Assembly (NCBI RefSeq): GCF_050632395.1 | Contig: NZ_CP192600.1 | Location: 930,001 to 994,000 of the forward strand | From: JAUYQR01 sp050632395 | Lineage (GTDB): Bacteria; Pseudomonadota; Alphaproteobacteria; Rhodobacterales; Rhodobacteraceae | Direction of reading: 5' to 3' | Length of the DNA: 64,000 nucleotides | Notes under the pieces: model-generated | Told to the model about the DNA's origin: nothing | What the model saw: the letters and a program-made list of their open reading frames with translations, nothing else | The model's database searches: none | In this document: one piece after another, positions 31,044-46,181 of the stretch | Numbering within the stretch: the stretch's first letter is position 1 | How the letters are laid out: each line of letters starts with the position of its first letter | Made by a program: the position numbers and the translations under genes

Positions 31044-31089
31044 CCGGAATTTGTGAAAATTCCGGGCCGGTTTCTTCAAGGAAACCGGC
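31044..31089 (+). other. Two tandem hairpins between rpoB and rpoC
   Basis: The first is CCGGAATTT (31044-31052) with AAATTCCGG (31057-31065). The second is GCCGGTTTC (31066-31074) with GAAACCGGC (31081-31089). They abut and no T run follows. They probably shape mRNA stability rather than stop transcription. Confidence 0.7.
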
Positions 31090-31130
31090 TCCCACCCCTC
31101 TGACCGCAGCCCGCCATTAGGGAATAGACA

Positions 31131-35372
<4,242 letters not shown>

Positions 35373-35394
35373 TCTGACCTGACACTGCAGAAAT

Positions 35395-35421
35395 CCGCCG
35401 TCCGAAAGGGCGGCGGTTTTT
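35395..35421 (+). terminator. Rho-independent terminator of rpoBC
   Basis: CCGCCGTCC (35395-35403) pairs with GGGCGGCGG (35408-35416) through a GAAA tetraloop with one G-U pair. TTTTT follows. Confidence 0.9.
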
Positions 35422-35555
35422 CATTTGGCTTTGCCCGTCACCCTGCACCTTTCGGCCGAGGGCCTAGGAACGGCCGTTTCGCGTGTCGGCCGCCAGCAGC
35501 ATGGCTTTCCATCGCCGCGAATTATGCCTATCCAAGCGGCAACAGGCAGGTTTCC

Positions 35556-36437
35556 ATGCAGATTTCCGACAATGCCCGCGGCGCGATCCTGATGAATATC
35601 GCGATGGCGGCCTTCACCTTGAACGACACGGCGATGAAGTCCGCGATGCAGTCGGTCCCGCTGTTTCAGGCCATCGGCCTGCGCGGCATCTTCGCCTCGG
35701 TGGCGCTGGTGCTGATCGGCTGGCGGATGGGCGGGCTCAGCCTCGATATTCCCCGCCGCGACTGGGGGTTTCTAGCACTCCGTTCGGTTGCCGAGGTGAT
35801 GGGAACGCTCCTGTTCCTCGCTGCGCTGATCCACATGCCGCTCGCCAACCTGTCGGCGATCATGCAGGCTCTGCCGCTTGCGGTGACGCTCGCCGCAGCC
35901 GTGTTCCTGAAGGAACACATCGGTTGGCGCCGGCTCACCGCGATTCTGATCGGCTTCGTCGGCGTCCTGATCATCATCCGCCCCGGCCCGCAGGGCTTCG
36001 ATGTCTGGTCGCTGATGGGCCTCGGCTCCGTTCTTTGCGTGGTCGCGCGTGACCTTGCCACCCGCCAGATGAGCCGCGCATTACCGTCTGCCACCGTGGC
36101 CCTGGCCGCTGCGGTGACCGTGCTGATGCTTGGCTTCGTCGGCACCGCAGTCGAAGGCTGGACTCCGGTCGCCACGCATGACCTCCTGATGATCGCAGGC
36201 GCTTCGGCCGCGCTGATCGTCGGATACCTGACCTCGGTGATGACGATGCGAGTGGGCGAGATCGGCTTTGTCGCCCCGTTTCGCTACATGGCGCTTCTCT
36301 GGGCGATCGTGCTGGGCTGGCTTGCCTTCGGGCAGTTGCCTGACACCCTGACGCTTTTCGGGGCTGCACTGGTGGTTGCGACGGGGATTTTCACCTTTTG
36401 GCGCGAACGCAAGCGCAAGGCACTGGCTGCCGCTTAA
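35556..36437 (+). CDS. DMT superfamily (EamA) transporter
   Basis: A 293-residue inner-membrane protein with ten predicted helices in two EamA repeats. The first repeat ends around LKEHIGWRRLTAILIGFVGVLIIIRPG, the classic EamA boundary motif; the second ends in LWAIVLGWLAFGQLPDTLTLFGAALVVATG. Such transporters export amino acids, metabolites or drugs; the substrate is unknown. It has its own upstream region (35422-35555) after the rpoC terminator and lies 66 bases before the exosortase gene. Confidence 0.88.
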   Translation: MQISDNARGAILMNIAMAAFTLNDTAMKSAMQSVPLFQAIGLRGIFASVALVLIGWRMGGLSLDIPRRDWGFLALRSVAEVMGTLLFLAALIHMPLANLSAIMQALPLAVTLAAAVFLKEHIGWRRLTAILIGFVGVLIIIRPGPQGFDVWSLMGLGSVLCVVARDLATRQMSRALPSATVALAAAVTVLMLGFVGTAVEGWTPVATHDLLMIAGASAALIVGYLTSVMTMRVGEIGFVAPFRYMALLWAIVLGWLAFGQLPDTLTLFGAALVVATGIFTFWRERKRKALAAA

Positions 36438-36503
36438 GCGAACGCTTGCCAGTGCAGGGCAAATTGGCAAAGTAGACGCTGCATTTTGGTGGAGTAAATC
36501 GTG

Positions 36504-38105
36504 ATGTCGGCAGATCCGGCGGGACACAGGGTGCATAGGCTCGGTCGGGCGGCCACGCTAAGCGCGTTGTTTGCAGCAGAGCTTATCGGCGTTGCGCTTC
36601 TGTATCAGTTCCTCGCCGATATCGAATGTGCCCGCACCGATGCGCAGGGCACCTGCGACTTCCTGCGCAGTCTGGTCACCCGCGCGCTGGTCGTGCTGGC
36701 GGTGCTGGTCCTTCTCGTCCGCTCGCGCCCCGGAAGCTTCTCCGGGTTCCTTGCGTCCAGCGATATTCACGCCAACCGCAGCGCCTACATCACGCATGTC
36801 TGCGGGCTGGTGCTGATGCTGGTGCCGTTGGTGATGGGTTGGGGGGGCGAACTGTCGCAGGTGTTTCAGGCAGCACTGGTGCCCTGGGCCGCCGGGGCAG
36901 GGCTTGCGGTGGTGGGGGGCCTCCTGTGGCTGGCGCCATGGTTGGCCTGGAAGGAGCTGTTGTGGACGCACAGCCGCAGTTCGCTTCCCATCCTTGCCGT
37001 TGCAGCACTGGTGCCGGACATTGCCTATCGGGTTCTGCCGATATGGAATTGGCAGGCGATGACCACGGTCACTTTCTCGGCAGTCGCCGGGCTTTTGCAG
37101 ATGGTGTCCGACACGGTCCAGATCTTCCCCGAAGACTACGTGATCGGCCTTCAGGAATTTTTTGTCAGCGTCGCGCCGCAGTGTTCCGGCGTCGAAGGGT
37201 TTGCACTGGTGACGGTCTTTATCGCCTTTTACGCCGTCATCTTCCGCGCCGACATCCGCTTGGGGCGGTTCCTTCTGGTGATCCTGCCGCTTGGTCTGCT
37301 GCTAAGTTGGCTTCTGAACGTGCTGCGGATCAGCGTCCTGATCCTGATCGGGGCCTATGTTTCGCCCGAGGTTGCAGTGAACGGCTTTCACTCCTACGCG
37401 GGGTGGCTTCTGTTCACCTTGCTGGCCTTCGGTCTGGTCACCTTTGTCCAATCGGTCGCCTGGCTGCACCGCGAGGGCACCCGGCCGGTCGGTTCGCCCG
37501 TGCGCAGCGACCCTGCCGCCGCGATGATCCTGCCGTTCTTCGTGTTCATGGTGGCGGGCACTCTGGTTTCGGCGCTGTTCGTGGTTCCCGGCCTTGGCGC
37601 ACCGCTCGTTGCCGTGGCACTGGGGCTGACGCTGGTGGTTTTCCTGCCGGTGTTTTGCACGATGAATTGGCGGACGGACCTTGTCTCGCTTGGCGCAGGG
37701 CTATTGGTCGGCGTCCTGTGGGTGCTTTGGGCGCCGGGATCTGACCCCGCTCTGGCGCAGGCCCTGGCGCTGTTGTCGCCGGTCGCTCTTGCTGTCTGGG
37801 CCGTGGCGCGGGTGGCCGGGACCGTGATCTTCGTCCCGATCGTAGAGGAGATGTTCTTCCGTGGTTACGTCCTCACCCGGCTTGACGGGCCGCAGCTTTG
37901 GCGCCGGGCGGCGGCGATTGCCATTTCAAGCCTCGCCTTCGCCACTCTGCATGGCCGCTGGCTGGAAGCCGGTCTGGCGGGTTTGGTCTTTGCGCTGGTG
38001 ATGTTGCGGCGCGGGCGGGTTGCGGATGCGGTCTGGGCCCATATCGTTGCCAACGCCGTTGTTGCCGGGGTGGCCGTTGTCCAGCAGGACTGGAGCTTGA
38101 TATAA
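36504..38105 (+). CDS. xrtE: Exosortase E fused to CPBP-type protease (VPEID-CTERM system)
   Basis: A 533-residue inner-membrane protein with about 14 helices. The first half is an exosortase: the catalytic Cys227 is in APQCSGVEGF, Arg275 in NVLRISVLI and His296 in NGFHSYAGW, the full Cys-Arg-His set. The second half is a CPBP (CAAX/Rce1-like) intramembrane metalloprotease with E448-E449-x3-R453 (EEMFFR), His483 (TLHGRW) and His513 in WAHIVANAV. This two-domain layout defines exosortase E. It should cleave and transfer proteins bearing a C-terminal VPEID motif; such a protein is encoded convergently at 38155. GGAG at 36491 supports ATG 36504; GTG 36501 is an alternative. Confidence 0.92.
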   Translation: MSADPAGHRVHRLGRAATLSALFAAELIGVALLYQFLADIECARTDAQGTCDFLRSLVTRALVVLAVLVLLVRSRPGSFSGFLASSDIHANRSAYITHVCGLVLMLVPLVMGWGGELSQVFQAALVPWAAGAGLAVVGGLLWLAPWLAWKELLWTHSRSSLPILAVAALVPDIAYRVLPIWNWQAMTTVTFSAVAGLLQMVSDTVQIFPEDYVIGLQEFFVSVAPQCSGVEGFALVTVFIAFYAVIFRADIRLGRFLLVILPLGLLLSWLLNVLRISVLILIGAYVSPEVAVNGFHSYAGWLLFTLLAFGLVTFVQSVAWLHREGTRPVGSPVRSDPAAAMILPFFVFMVAGTLVSALFVVPGLGAPLVAVALGLTLVVFLPVFCTMNWRTDLVSLGAGLLVGVLWVLWAPGSDPALAQALALLSPVALAVWAVARVAGTVIFVPIVEEMFFRGYVLTRLDGPQLWRRAAAIAISSLAFATLHGRWLEAGLAGLVFALVMLRRGRVADAVWAHIVANAVVAGVAVVQQDWSLI

Positions 38106-38138
38106 ATGAAAAGACCCCGCAAAGCGGGGTCTTTTCAT
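38106..38138. terminator. Bidirectional terminator between xrtE and the VPEID gene
   Basis: A perfect 15-bp stem, ATGAAAAGACCCCGC (38106-38120) with GCGGGGTCTTTTCAT (38124-38138), has loop AAA. A T run lies on the 3' side in both directions. It begins immediately after the xrtE stop. Confidence 0.93.
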
Positions 38139-38154
38139 AAGATCGGTGTCACCG

Positions 38155-38388
38155 TCAGGCAGCGCGGCGGCGACGTTCCCAAGCGAATGCCATGATCGCC
38201 AGAACCGCTGCAATCGCCAGAAGGCCAGCAGTGGCGTCGATCTCGGGAACGGAGTGGATGGCCGAACGGACAGGCCGTGCACCCGGACGCGGGCGATGCA
38301 GGCCATAAGCGACTTGCGCCAGAAGCGGGGCGGAAGACGCCAGCAGAAGCGAACCGGTCAGAGCAATGCGAGCGAAGGTTTTTTTCAT
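38155..38388 (-). CDS. VPEID-CTERM sorting-domain peptide
   Basis: A 77-residue exported protein. The signal peptide spans residues 1 to about 24 (MKKTFARIALTGSLLLASSA...). Then comes a short basic, Pro/Arg-rich segment of about 22 residues (VAYGLHRPRPGARPVRSAIH). The sorting signal follows: VPEID at 47-51, a hydrophobic helix at 54-69 and the basic tail ERRRRAA. This is the tripartite CTERM signal read by exosortase E, whose gene faces it. After export and cleavage only the short segment would remain on the cell surface. The start at 38388 gives a normal signal peptide; upstream codons do not. Confidence 0.9.
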   Translation of the reverse strand: MKKTFARIALTGSLLLASSAPLLAQVAYGLHRPRPGARPVRSAIHSVPEIDATAGLLAIAAVLAIMAFAWERRRRAA

Positions 38389-38420
38389 TTGGCACCAAGA
38401 AGAAAATTTACACTGTCTGA

Positions 38421-38449
38421 AGGATACGTTTTCAACGGCCGTTAGACAA
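38421..38449 (-). promoter_or_regulatory. Promoter of the VPEID-CTERM gene
   Basis: Reading leftward, TTGTCT (38444-38449) and TATCCT (38421-38426) are separated by exactly 17 bases, 32 bases before the start codon. The spacer contains the perfect palindrome AACGGCCGTT (38434-38443), a possible operator. Confidence 0.65.
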
Positions 38450-38598
38450 GAAAAAAACACAAATTCGCCACTTCAACGCCCGGTTGTGGAATCTGTTCTT
38501 GCAATCGAAACAATGACTTCCATTGCCTCCATTTGTCCACTTGGACGCTTGGCGCAGAGGGGCTAAGGGGGGTGCCTTTGGGGCGTCTGGCGGTCATG

Positions 38599-38627
38599 TT
38601 GACAACCCCCGCGACTCCCCCTATACG
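38599..38627 (+). promoter_or_regulatory. Promoter of the rpsL-rpsG-fusA-tuf2 block
   Basis: TTGACA (38599-38604), a 17-base spacer, then TATACG (38622-38627): a near-consensus sigma-70 promoter. The discriminator that follows is CCCGCC, the G/C-rich type seen at stringently controlled ribosomal promoters. Confidence 0.8.
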
Positions 38628-38857
38628 CCCGCCTACCCAAGAGGTGGATCAATGGTCCGCGCCCCAAGGGTTCAAAGATTGAAGTGGTCATGATCCGGGC
38701 CGAAACAGCCCCGATCCTCTGAAATTCCACCGCGTCGCCCCCAAGCGCAGGGGGCGCATGCGGTGTTGGCATTTTGCGATTCGTGCAAGGTGCCGTCGAG
38801 AAGCAGCGTGCCCAGGTCCGGGTGCGAGTATTGACAGAGCAACACGGGGAAACGTGA

Positions 38858-39229
38858 ATGCCGACGATCCAACAGCTTATCCGGAAACCCCGGGAAGCGA
38901 ACGTCCGAAAGTCCAAGTCGCAGCACTTGGAATCCTGCCCGCAGAAGCGTGGTGTCTGCACCCGCGTCTACACCACGACGCCGAAAAAGCCGAACTCGGC
39001 CATGCGGAAGGTCGCCAAAGTGCGCCTGACCAATGGCTTCGAGGTCATCAGCTACATTCCCGGTGAAAAGCACAACCTTCAGGAACACTCCGTCGTCCTG
39101 ATCCGCGGCGGTCGCGTGAAAGACCTTCCCGGTGTGCGTTACCACATCCTGCGCGGTGTTCTGGATACCCAGGGCGTCAAGGAACGGCGTCAGCGCCGGT
39201 CGAAATACGGCGCCAAGCGGCCGAAGTGA
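38858..39229 (+). CDS. rpsL: 30S ribosomal protein S12
   Basis: A 123-residue decoding-centre protein. It contains TTTPKKPNSAMRKVAKVRL, with the streptomycin-region Lys in wild-type form, and the second accuracy loop RGGRVKDLPGVRYH. It is the first gene of the rpsL-rpsG-fusA-tuf2 block, with rpsG 11 bases downstream. Its long leader follows the promoter at 38599. Confidence 0.97.
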   Translation: MPTIQQLIRKPREANVRKSKSQHLESCPQKRGVCTRVYTTTPKKPNSAMRKVAKVRLTNGFEVISYIPGEKHNLQEHSVVLIRGGRVKDLPGVRYHILRGVLDTQGVKERRQRRSKYGAKRPK

Positions 39230-39240
39230 GGAGATAGAGC

Positions 39241-39711
39241 ATGTCACGTCGTCACGCCGCTGAAAAACGCGAGATCCTTCCCGACGCCAAGTATGGCGAC
39301 CGGGTTCTGACCAAGTTCATGAACAACCTGATGCTCGACGGCAAGAAATCCGTCGCCGAAGGTATCGTCTATGGCGCGCTGGAGCGCGTCCAGACCCGCC
39401 TGAAGCGCCCGGCCGTCGAAGCGTTCCACGAGGCTCTGGAAAACGTCAAACCCTCCGTCGAAGTGCGCTCGCGCCGCGTCGGTGGTGCGACCTACCAGGT
39501 CCCCGTCGAAGTGCGCACCGAGCGCCGCGAAGCTCTGGCCATCCGCTGGCTGATCATCGCTGCCCGCAAGCGCAACGAACACACGATGGAAGAGCGTCTG
39601 GCAGCCGAGCTGTCGGATGCCGTGCAGAACCGCGGCACCGCCGTGAAGAAGCGCGAAGACACCCACAAGATGGCCGACGCAAACAAAGCGTTCAGCCATT
39701 ATCGCTGGTAA
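39241..39711 (+). CDS. rpsG: 30S ribosomal protein S7
   Basis: A 156-residue primary 16S-rRNA-binding protein that nucleates the small-subunit head. It begins MSRRHAAEKREILPDAKYGD. KSVAEGIVYGALERV and GGATYQVPVEVRTERREALAIRWL are the family signatures. GGAGATAGAGC precedes the ATG; fusA follows after 9 bases. Confidence 0.97.
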   Translation: MSRRHAAEKREILPDAKYGDRVLTKFMNNLMLDGKKSVAEGIVYGALERVQTRLKRPAVEAFHEALENVKPSVEVRSRRVGGATYQVPVEVRTERREALAIRWLIIAARKRNEHTMEERLAAELSDAVQNRGTAVKKREDTHKMADANKAFSHYRW

Positions 39712-39720
39712 GGGCAGACC

Positions 39721-41841
<2,121 letters not shown>

Positions 41842-41848
41842 CCGGTGT

Positions 41849-41898
41849 GGCGGGGTGAACCCCGCCCTACCACCCCGTAGGCCGGGGCTTACCCCGGC
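41849..41898 (+). other. Two tandem hairpins between fusA and tuf2
   Basis: GGCGGGG-TGAA-CCCCGCC (41849-41866) and GCCGGGG-CTTA-CCCCGGC (41881-41898) are 7-bp stems with tetraloops. No T run follows. They may allow separate stability of the highly translated tuf2 mRNA. Confidence 0.75.
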
Positions 41899-41929
41899 GA
41901 CACCGACACACGAATGAGGAGTGACCCTG

Positions 41930-43105
<1,176 letters not shown>

Positions 43106-43123
43106 ACAGCGTATTGCACAATT

Positions 43124-43152
43124 GAAGGGTGGGCTGTAGAAGCCCGCCCTTC
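43124..43152 (+). terminator. Hairpin between tuf2 and rpsJ
   Basis: GAAGGGTGGGCT (43124-43135) pairs with AGCCCGCCCTTC (43141-43152) over 12 bp with one G-U pair and a 5-base loop. The lack of a T run suggests partial termination before the S10 block. Confidence 0.6.
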
Positions 43153-43221
43153 GAACCAACGAAACAGAACCTCTCGGGTCGGTGTCAAAGCCCACGCCGA
43201 TGTTCTAAAAGGAAAAAAGTG

Positions 43222-43530
43222 ATGCAAGGTCAGACCATCCGCATCCGGCTCAAAGCCTTCGATTACCGCGTTCTGGACGCCAGCACCCAGGAAATCGTGA
43301 ACACCGCCAAGCGGACCGGCGCGCAAGTGCGTGGCCCGATCCCGCTGCCGAACAAGATCGAGAAATTCACGGTTCTTCGTGGTCCGCACATCGACAAGAA
43401 GTCGCGCGACCAGTGGGAAATCCGTACGCACAAGCGTCTTCTCGACATCGTCGATCCGACCCCGCAGACCGTGGACGCGCTGATGAAGCTCGACCTTGCT
43501 GCCGGCGTCGACGTCGAAATCAAAGTATAA
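43222..43530 (+). CDS. rpsJ: 30S ribosomal protein S10 / NusE
   Basis: A 102-residue protein, exactly the usual length (MQGQTIRIRLKAFDYRVLD). It acts in the ribosome and, as NusE, with NusB/NusG in antitermination. RTGAQVRGPIPLPNKIEKF is the family signature loop. AAAAGGAAAAA precedes the start; a GTG directly before the ATG is an alternative. It leads the S10 cluster. Confidence 0.97.
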   Translation: MQGQTIRIRLKAFDYRVLDASTQEIVNTAKRTGAQVRGPIPLPNKIEKFTVLRGPHIDKKSRDQWEIRTHKRLLDIVDPTPQTVDALMKLDLAAGVDVEIKV

Positions 43531-43542
43531 GGAGCGAAAACC

Positions 43543-44259
43543 ATGCGCTCTGGCGTTATTGCAAAGAAGCTGGGCATGACCCGGCTGTTCCTGGCGGATG
43601 GCAAGCAGGTCCCGGTCACGGTGCTGCAGCTTGACAGCCTTCAGGTCGTCGCCCAACGCACCGCCGACAAGGATGGCTACACCGCCGTCCAGCTGGGTGC
43701 CGGCGTTGCCAAGGCAAAGCGGACCACCGCCGCGCAGCGTGGCCATTTCGCGAAAGCGAATGTGGCGCCGAAGCGCAAGATCGCGGAATTCCGGGTCACC
43801 CCGGATTGCCTGATCGACGTGGGCGCTGAAATCACCGCCGACCACTACCTCGCTGGCCAGTTCGTCGACGTGGCGGGCACCTCGATCGGTAAAGGTTTCC
43901 AAGGCGCGATGAAGCGGCACAACTTCGGCGGCCTCCGGGCGTCGCACGGTGTGTCGGTGTCGCACCGTTCGCACGGCTCCACGGGCCAGTGCCAGGACCC
44001 TGGCAAGGTGTTCAAGGGCAAGAAGATGGCCGGTCACATGGGTGCCGTCCGTTCGACTACGCAGAACCTGCAGGTCGTTCGTACCGATGCCGACCGCGGC
44101 CTGATCATGATCAAGGGCGCTGTCCCCGGATCGAAGGGCGGCTGGGTCACCATCAAGGATGCGGTCAAGAAGGCCGCGCCTGCTGGCCTGCCGGTTCCGG
44201 CTGCTGTGCGCGCGGCTCAAACCGCTGCACCTGTCGCCGCCGAAGGGGGTGAAGCATGA
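43543..44259 (+). CDS. rplC: 50S ribosomal protein L3
   Basis: A 238-residue L3, an early assembly protein near the peptidyl-transferase centre. RSGVIAKKLGMTRLF opens it, and MKRHNFGGLRASHGVSVSHRS with GSTGQCQDPGKVFKGKKMAGHMG forms the long loop. The Gln within that loop is the site methylated by PrmB in E. coli. A C-terminal Ala/Pro-rich tail extends it past the E. coli length (209). It overlaps rplD by 4 bases. Confidence 0.97.
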   Translation: MRSGVIAKKLGMTRLFLADGKQVPVTVLQLDSLQVVAQRTADKDGYTAVQLGAGVAKAKRTTAAQRGHFAKANVAPKRKIAEFRVTPDCLIDVGAEITADHYLAGQFVDVAGTSIGKGFQGAMKRHNFGGLRASHGVSVSHRSHGSTGQCQDPGKVFKGKKMAGHMGAVRSTTQNLQVVRTDADRGLIMIKGAVPGSKGGWVTIKDAVKKAAPAGLPVPAAVRAAQTAAPVAAEGGEA

Positions 44260-44876
44260 AACTCGACGTGATCAAGCTGGACGGCGGCAAAGCCGGTTCC
44301 ATCGATCTGGACGAGGCGCTGTTCGGGCTGGACCCGCGCGCCGACATCCTGCACCGCGTGGTGCGCTGGCAGCGGGCGAAAGCCCAGGCCGGCACCCATT
44401 CGACGCTGACCCGGGCCGAGGTTTCCTACTCGACCAAGAAGATCTATCGCCAGAAGGGCACCGGCGGCGCACGCCACGGTTCCAAGAAGGCACCGATCTT
44501 CCGGCATGGTGGCGTCGTGAAGGGCCCGACCCCGCGCAGCCACGCCCATGACCTACCGAAGAAGTTCCGCGCCCTCGGGCTGCGGCACGCACTGTCGGCC
44601 AAGGCTAAGGCGGGTGAACTGGTAATCCTTGACGCGGCGACACTCGCCGAGGCCAAGACCGGTTCGCTGGCGAAGATGAAGTCGGAGCTCGGCTGGAAGC
44701 GCGTCCTGATCATCGACGGTGCGTCGGTCGACGGCAACTTCGCCCTCGCCGCCCGCAACATCGAAGGCATCGACGTGCTGCCGACGATGGGCGCCAACGT
44801 CTATGACATCCTGAAGCGTGATACGCTGGTCATCACCAAGGCCGGTATCGAAGCCCTGGAGGCTCGCCTGAAATGA
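44256..44876 (+). CDS. rplD: 50S ribosomal protein L4
   Basis: A 206-residue L4 lining the exit tunnel. The extended loop KIYRQKGTGGARHGSKKAPIFRHGG is present (macrolide region, wild-type pattern). In E. coli L4 represses the S10 operon through its leader; no such leader was identified here. ATGA overlaps with rplC upstream and rplW downstream indicate coupled translation. Confidence 0.97.
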   Translation: MKLDVIKLDGGKAGSIDLDEALFGLDPRADILHRVVRWQRAKAQAGTHSTLTRAEVSYSTKKIYRQKGTGGARHGSKKAPIFRHGGVVKGPTPRSHAHDLPKKFRALGLRHALSAKAKAGELVILDAATLAEAKTGSLAKMKSELGWKRVLIIDGASVDGNFALAARNIEGIDVLPTMGANVYDILKRDTLVITKAGIEALEARLK

Positions 44877-45193
44877 GCAAAGCACCCAAAAGCGCCGTGG
44901 CTGTGAAGCCCGAGCACTATGACGTGATCCGCAAGCCGATCATCACCGAAAAGGCCACCATGGCCTCCGAAGCTGGTGGCGTGGTGTTCCAGGTCGCGAT
45001 GGACGCAACCAAGCCGCAGATCAAGGAAGCCGTTGAGGCAATCTTTGGTGTGAAGGTGAAGGCCGTCAACACGAGCATCACCAAAGGCAAGGCCAAGCGG
45101 TTCCGCGGCCGTGCCGGCGAGCGGTCTGACAAGAAGAAGGCGTATGTGATGCTCGAAGAGGGCAACACTATCGACGTCTCCACGGGCCTCTGA
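44873..45193 (+). CDS. rplW: 50S ribosomal protein L23
   Basis: A 106-residue protein at the tunnel exit, docking site for SRP and trigger factor. HYDVIRKPIITEKATMAS is the conserved start of the fold, preceded by a short Lys/Pro extension; FGVKVKAVNTSITKGKAKRF is the second signature. A strong hairpin with a T run lies between it and rplB. Confidence 0.97.
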   Translation: MSKAPKSAVAVKPEHYDVIRKPIITEKATMASEAGGVVFQVAMDATKPQIKEAVEAIFGVKVKAVNTSITKGKAKRFRGRAGERSDKKKAYVMLEEGNTIDVSTGL

Positions 45194-45212
45194 TAGAAGC
45201 CCGCGAATCTTG

Positions 45213-45245
45213 CGGCCCCGGTTGATCCGGGGCCGTGGTTTTTAC
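45213..45245 (+). terminator. Hairpin with T run inside the S10 cluster (rplW-rplB)
   Basis: CGGCCCCGG (45213-45221) pairs with CCGGGGCCG (45227-45235) around a 5-base loop. TGGTTTTTA follows. It looks like a true intrinsic terminator or attenuator 20 bases after rplW and 100 bases before rplB. Confidence 0.75.
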
Positions 45246-45341
45246 GAAGCGCAGGCCCGTCTTGGCCCGCAAAATCGGGGAGCTTCGGCGCCCTTCACCC
45301 TGGGTTCTTCGGAGCCCTGAAGCAAACGGAAGACAGAAAAC

Positions 45342-46178
45342 ATGGCACTTAAGTCGTATAAGCCGACGACGCCTGGCCAGCGAGGGCTGGTACTGATCGA
45401 CCGTTCGGAGCTGTGGAAAGGCCGTCCGGTCAAAGCCCTTACCGAGGGTTTGATCAAGACTGGTGGCCGGAACAACACCGGACGTATCACGATGTGGCAC
45501 AAGGGTGGGGGCGCCAAGCGTCTTTACCGTGTCGTCGATTTCAAGCGTCGCAAGTATGACATCCCGGCGGTCGTCGAGCGGATCGAATACGATCCGAACC
45601 GCACCGCCTTCATCGCGCTGGTCAAGTATCAGGACGGTGAACTGGCCTACATCCTGGCACCGCAGCGTCTGGCCGTTGGCGACAGCGTGATCGCTGGCGC
45701 CAAGACCGACGTGAAGCCGGGCAACGCGATGCCGTTCTCGGGCATGCCGATCGGTGCCATCGTGCACAACGTCGAACTGAAGCCCGGCAAGGGCGGCCAG
45801 CTGGCCCGCGCTGCCGGTACCTACGCGCAATTCGTCGGTCGTGACGGCTCTTACGCTCAGATCCGTCTCTCGTCGGGCGAGCTGCGCATGGTCCGTCAGG
45901 AATGCATGGCCACCATCGGTGCCGTGTCGAACCCCGACAACTCCAACCAGAACTTCGGTAAAGCCGGTCGTATGCGCCACAAGGGCGTGCGTCCGACGGT
46001 CCGCGGTGTTGCAATGAACCCGATCGACCACCCGCATGGTGGTGGTGAAGGCCGTACCTCTGGTGGCCGTCACCCGGTTACGCCGTGGGGCAAGGGCACC
46101 AAGGGCAACAAGACCCGCAAGCCGAAGTCGTCGGACAGCATGATTGTCCGCTCGCGTCACGCGAAGAAAGGGCGCTAA
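45342..46178 (+). CDS. rplB: 50S ribosomal protein L2
   Basis: A 278-residue L2, required for peptidyl-transferase assembly. It starts MALKSYKPTTPGQRGLVLID. GRNNTGRITMWHKGGGAKRLYR and the essential His-containing NPIDHPHGGGEGRTSGGRHPV loop are intact. A 148-base gap with a terminator-like hairpin precedes it, so some promoter or read-through control is expected here. rpsS follows after 3 bases. Confidence 0.97.
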   Translation: MALKSYKPTTPGQRGLVLIDRSELWKGRPVKALTEGLIKTGGRNNTGRITMWHKGGGAKRLYRVVDFKRRKYDIPAVVERIEYDPNRTAFIALVKYQDGELAYILAPQRLAVGDSVIAGAKTDVKPGNAMPFSGMPIGAIVHNVELKPGKGGQLARAAGTYAQFVGRDGSYAQIRLSSGELRMVRQECMATIGAVSNPDNSNQNFGKAGRMRHKGVRPTVRGVAMNPIDHPHGGGEGRTSGGRHPVTPWGKGTKGNKTRKPKSSDSMIVRSRHAKKGR

Positions 46179-46181
46179 TCC

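Larger units (their letters stand above)
38389..38857. promoter_or_regulatory. 469-base divergent region: VPEID gene / rpsL
   Basis: No gene is seen. The left 150 bases are AT-rich and hold the leftward VPEID promoter (38421-38449). The rightward rpsL promoter is at 38599-38627, leaving an untranslated rpsL leader of about 220 bases. The leader is purine/pyrimidine mixed without an obvious terminator hairpin. Confidence 0.7.
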
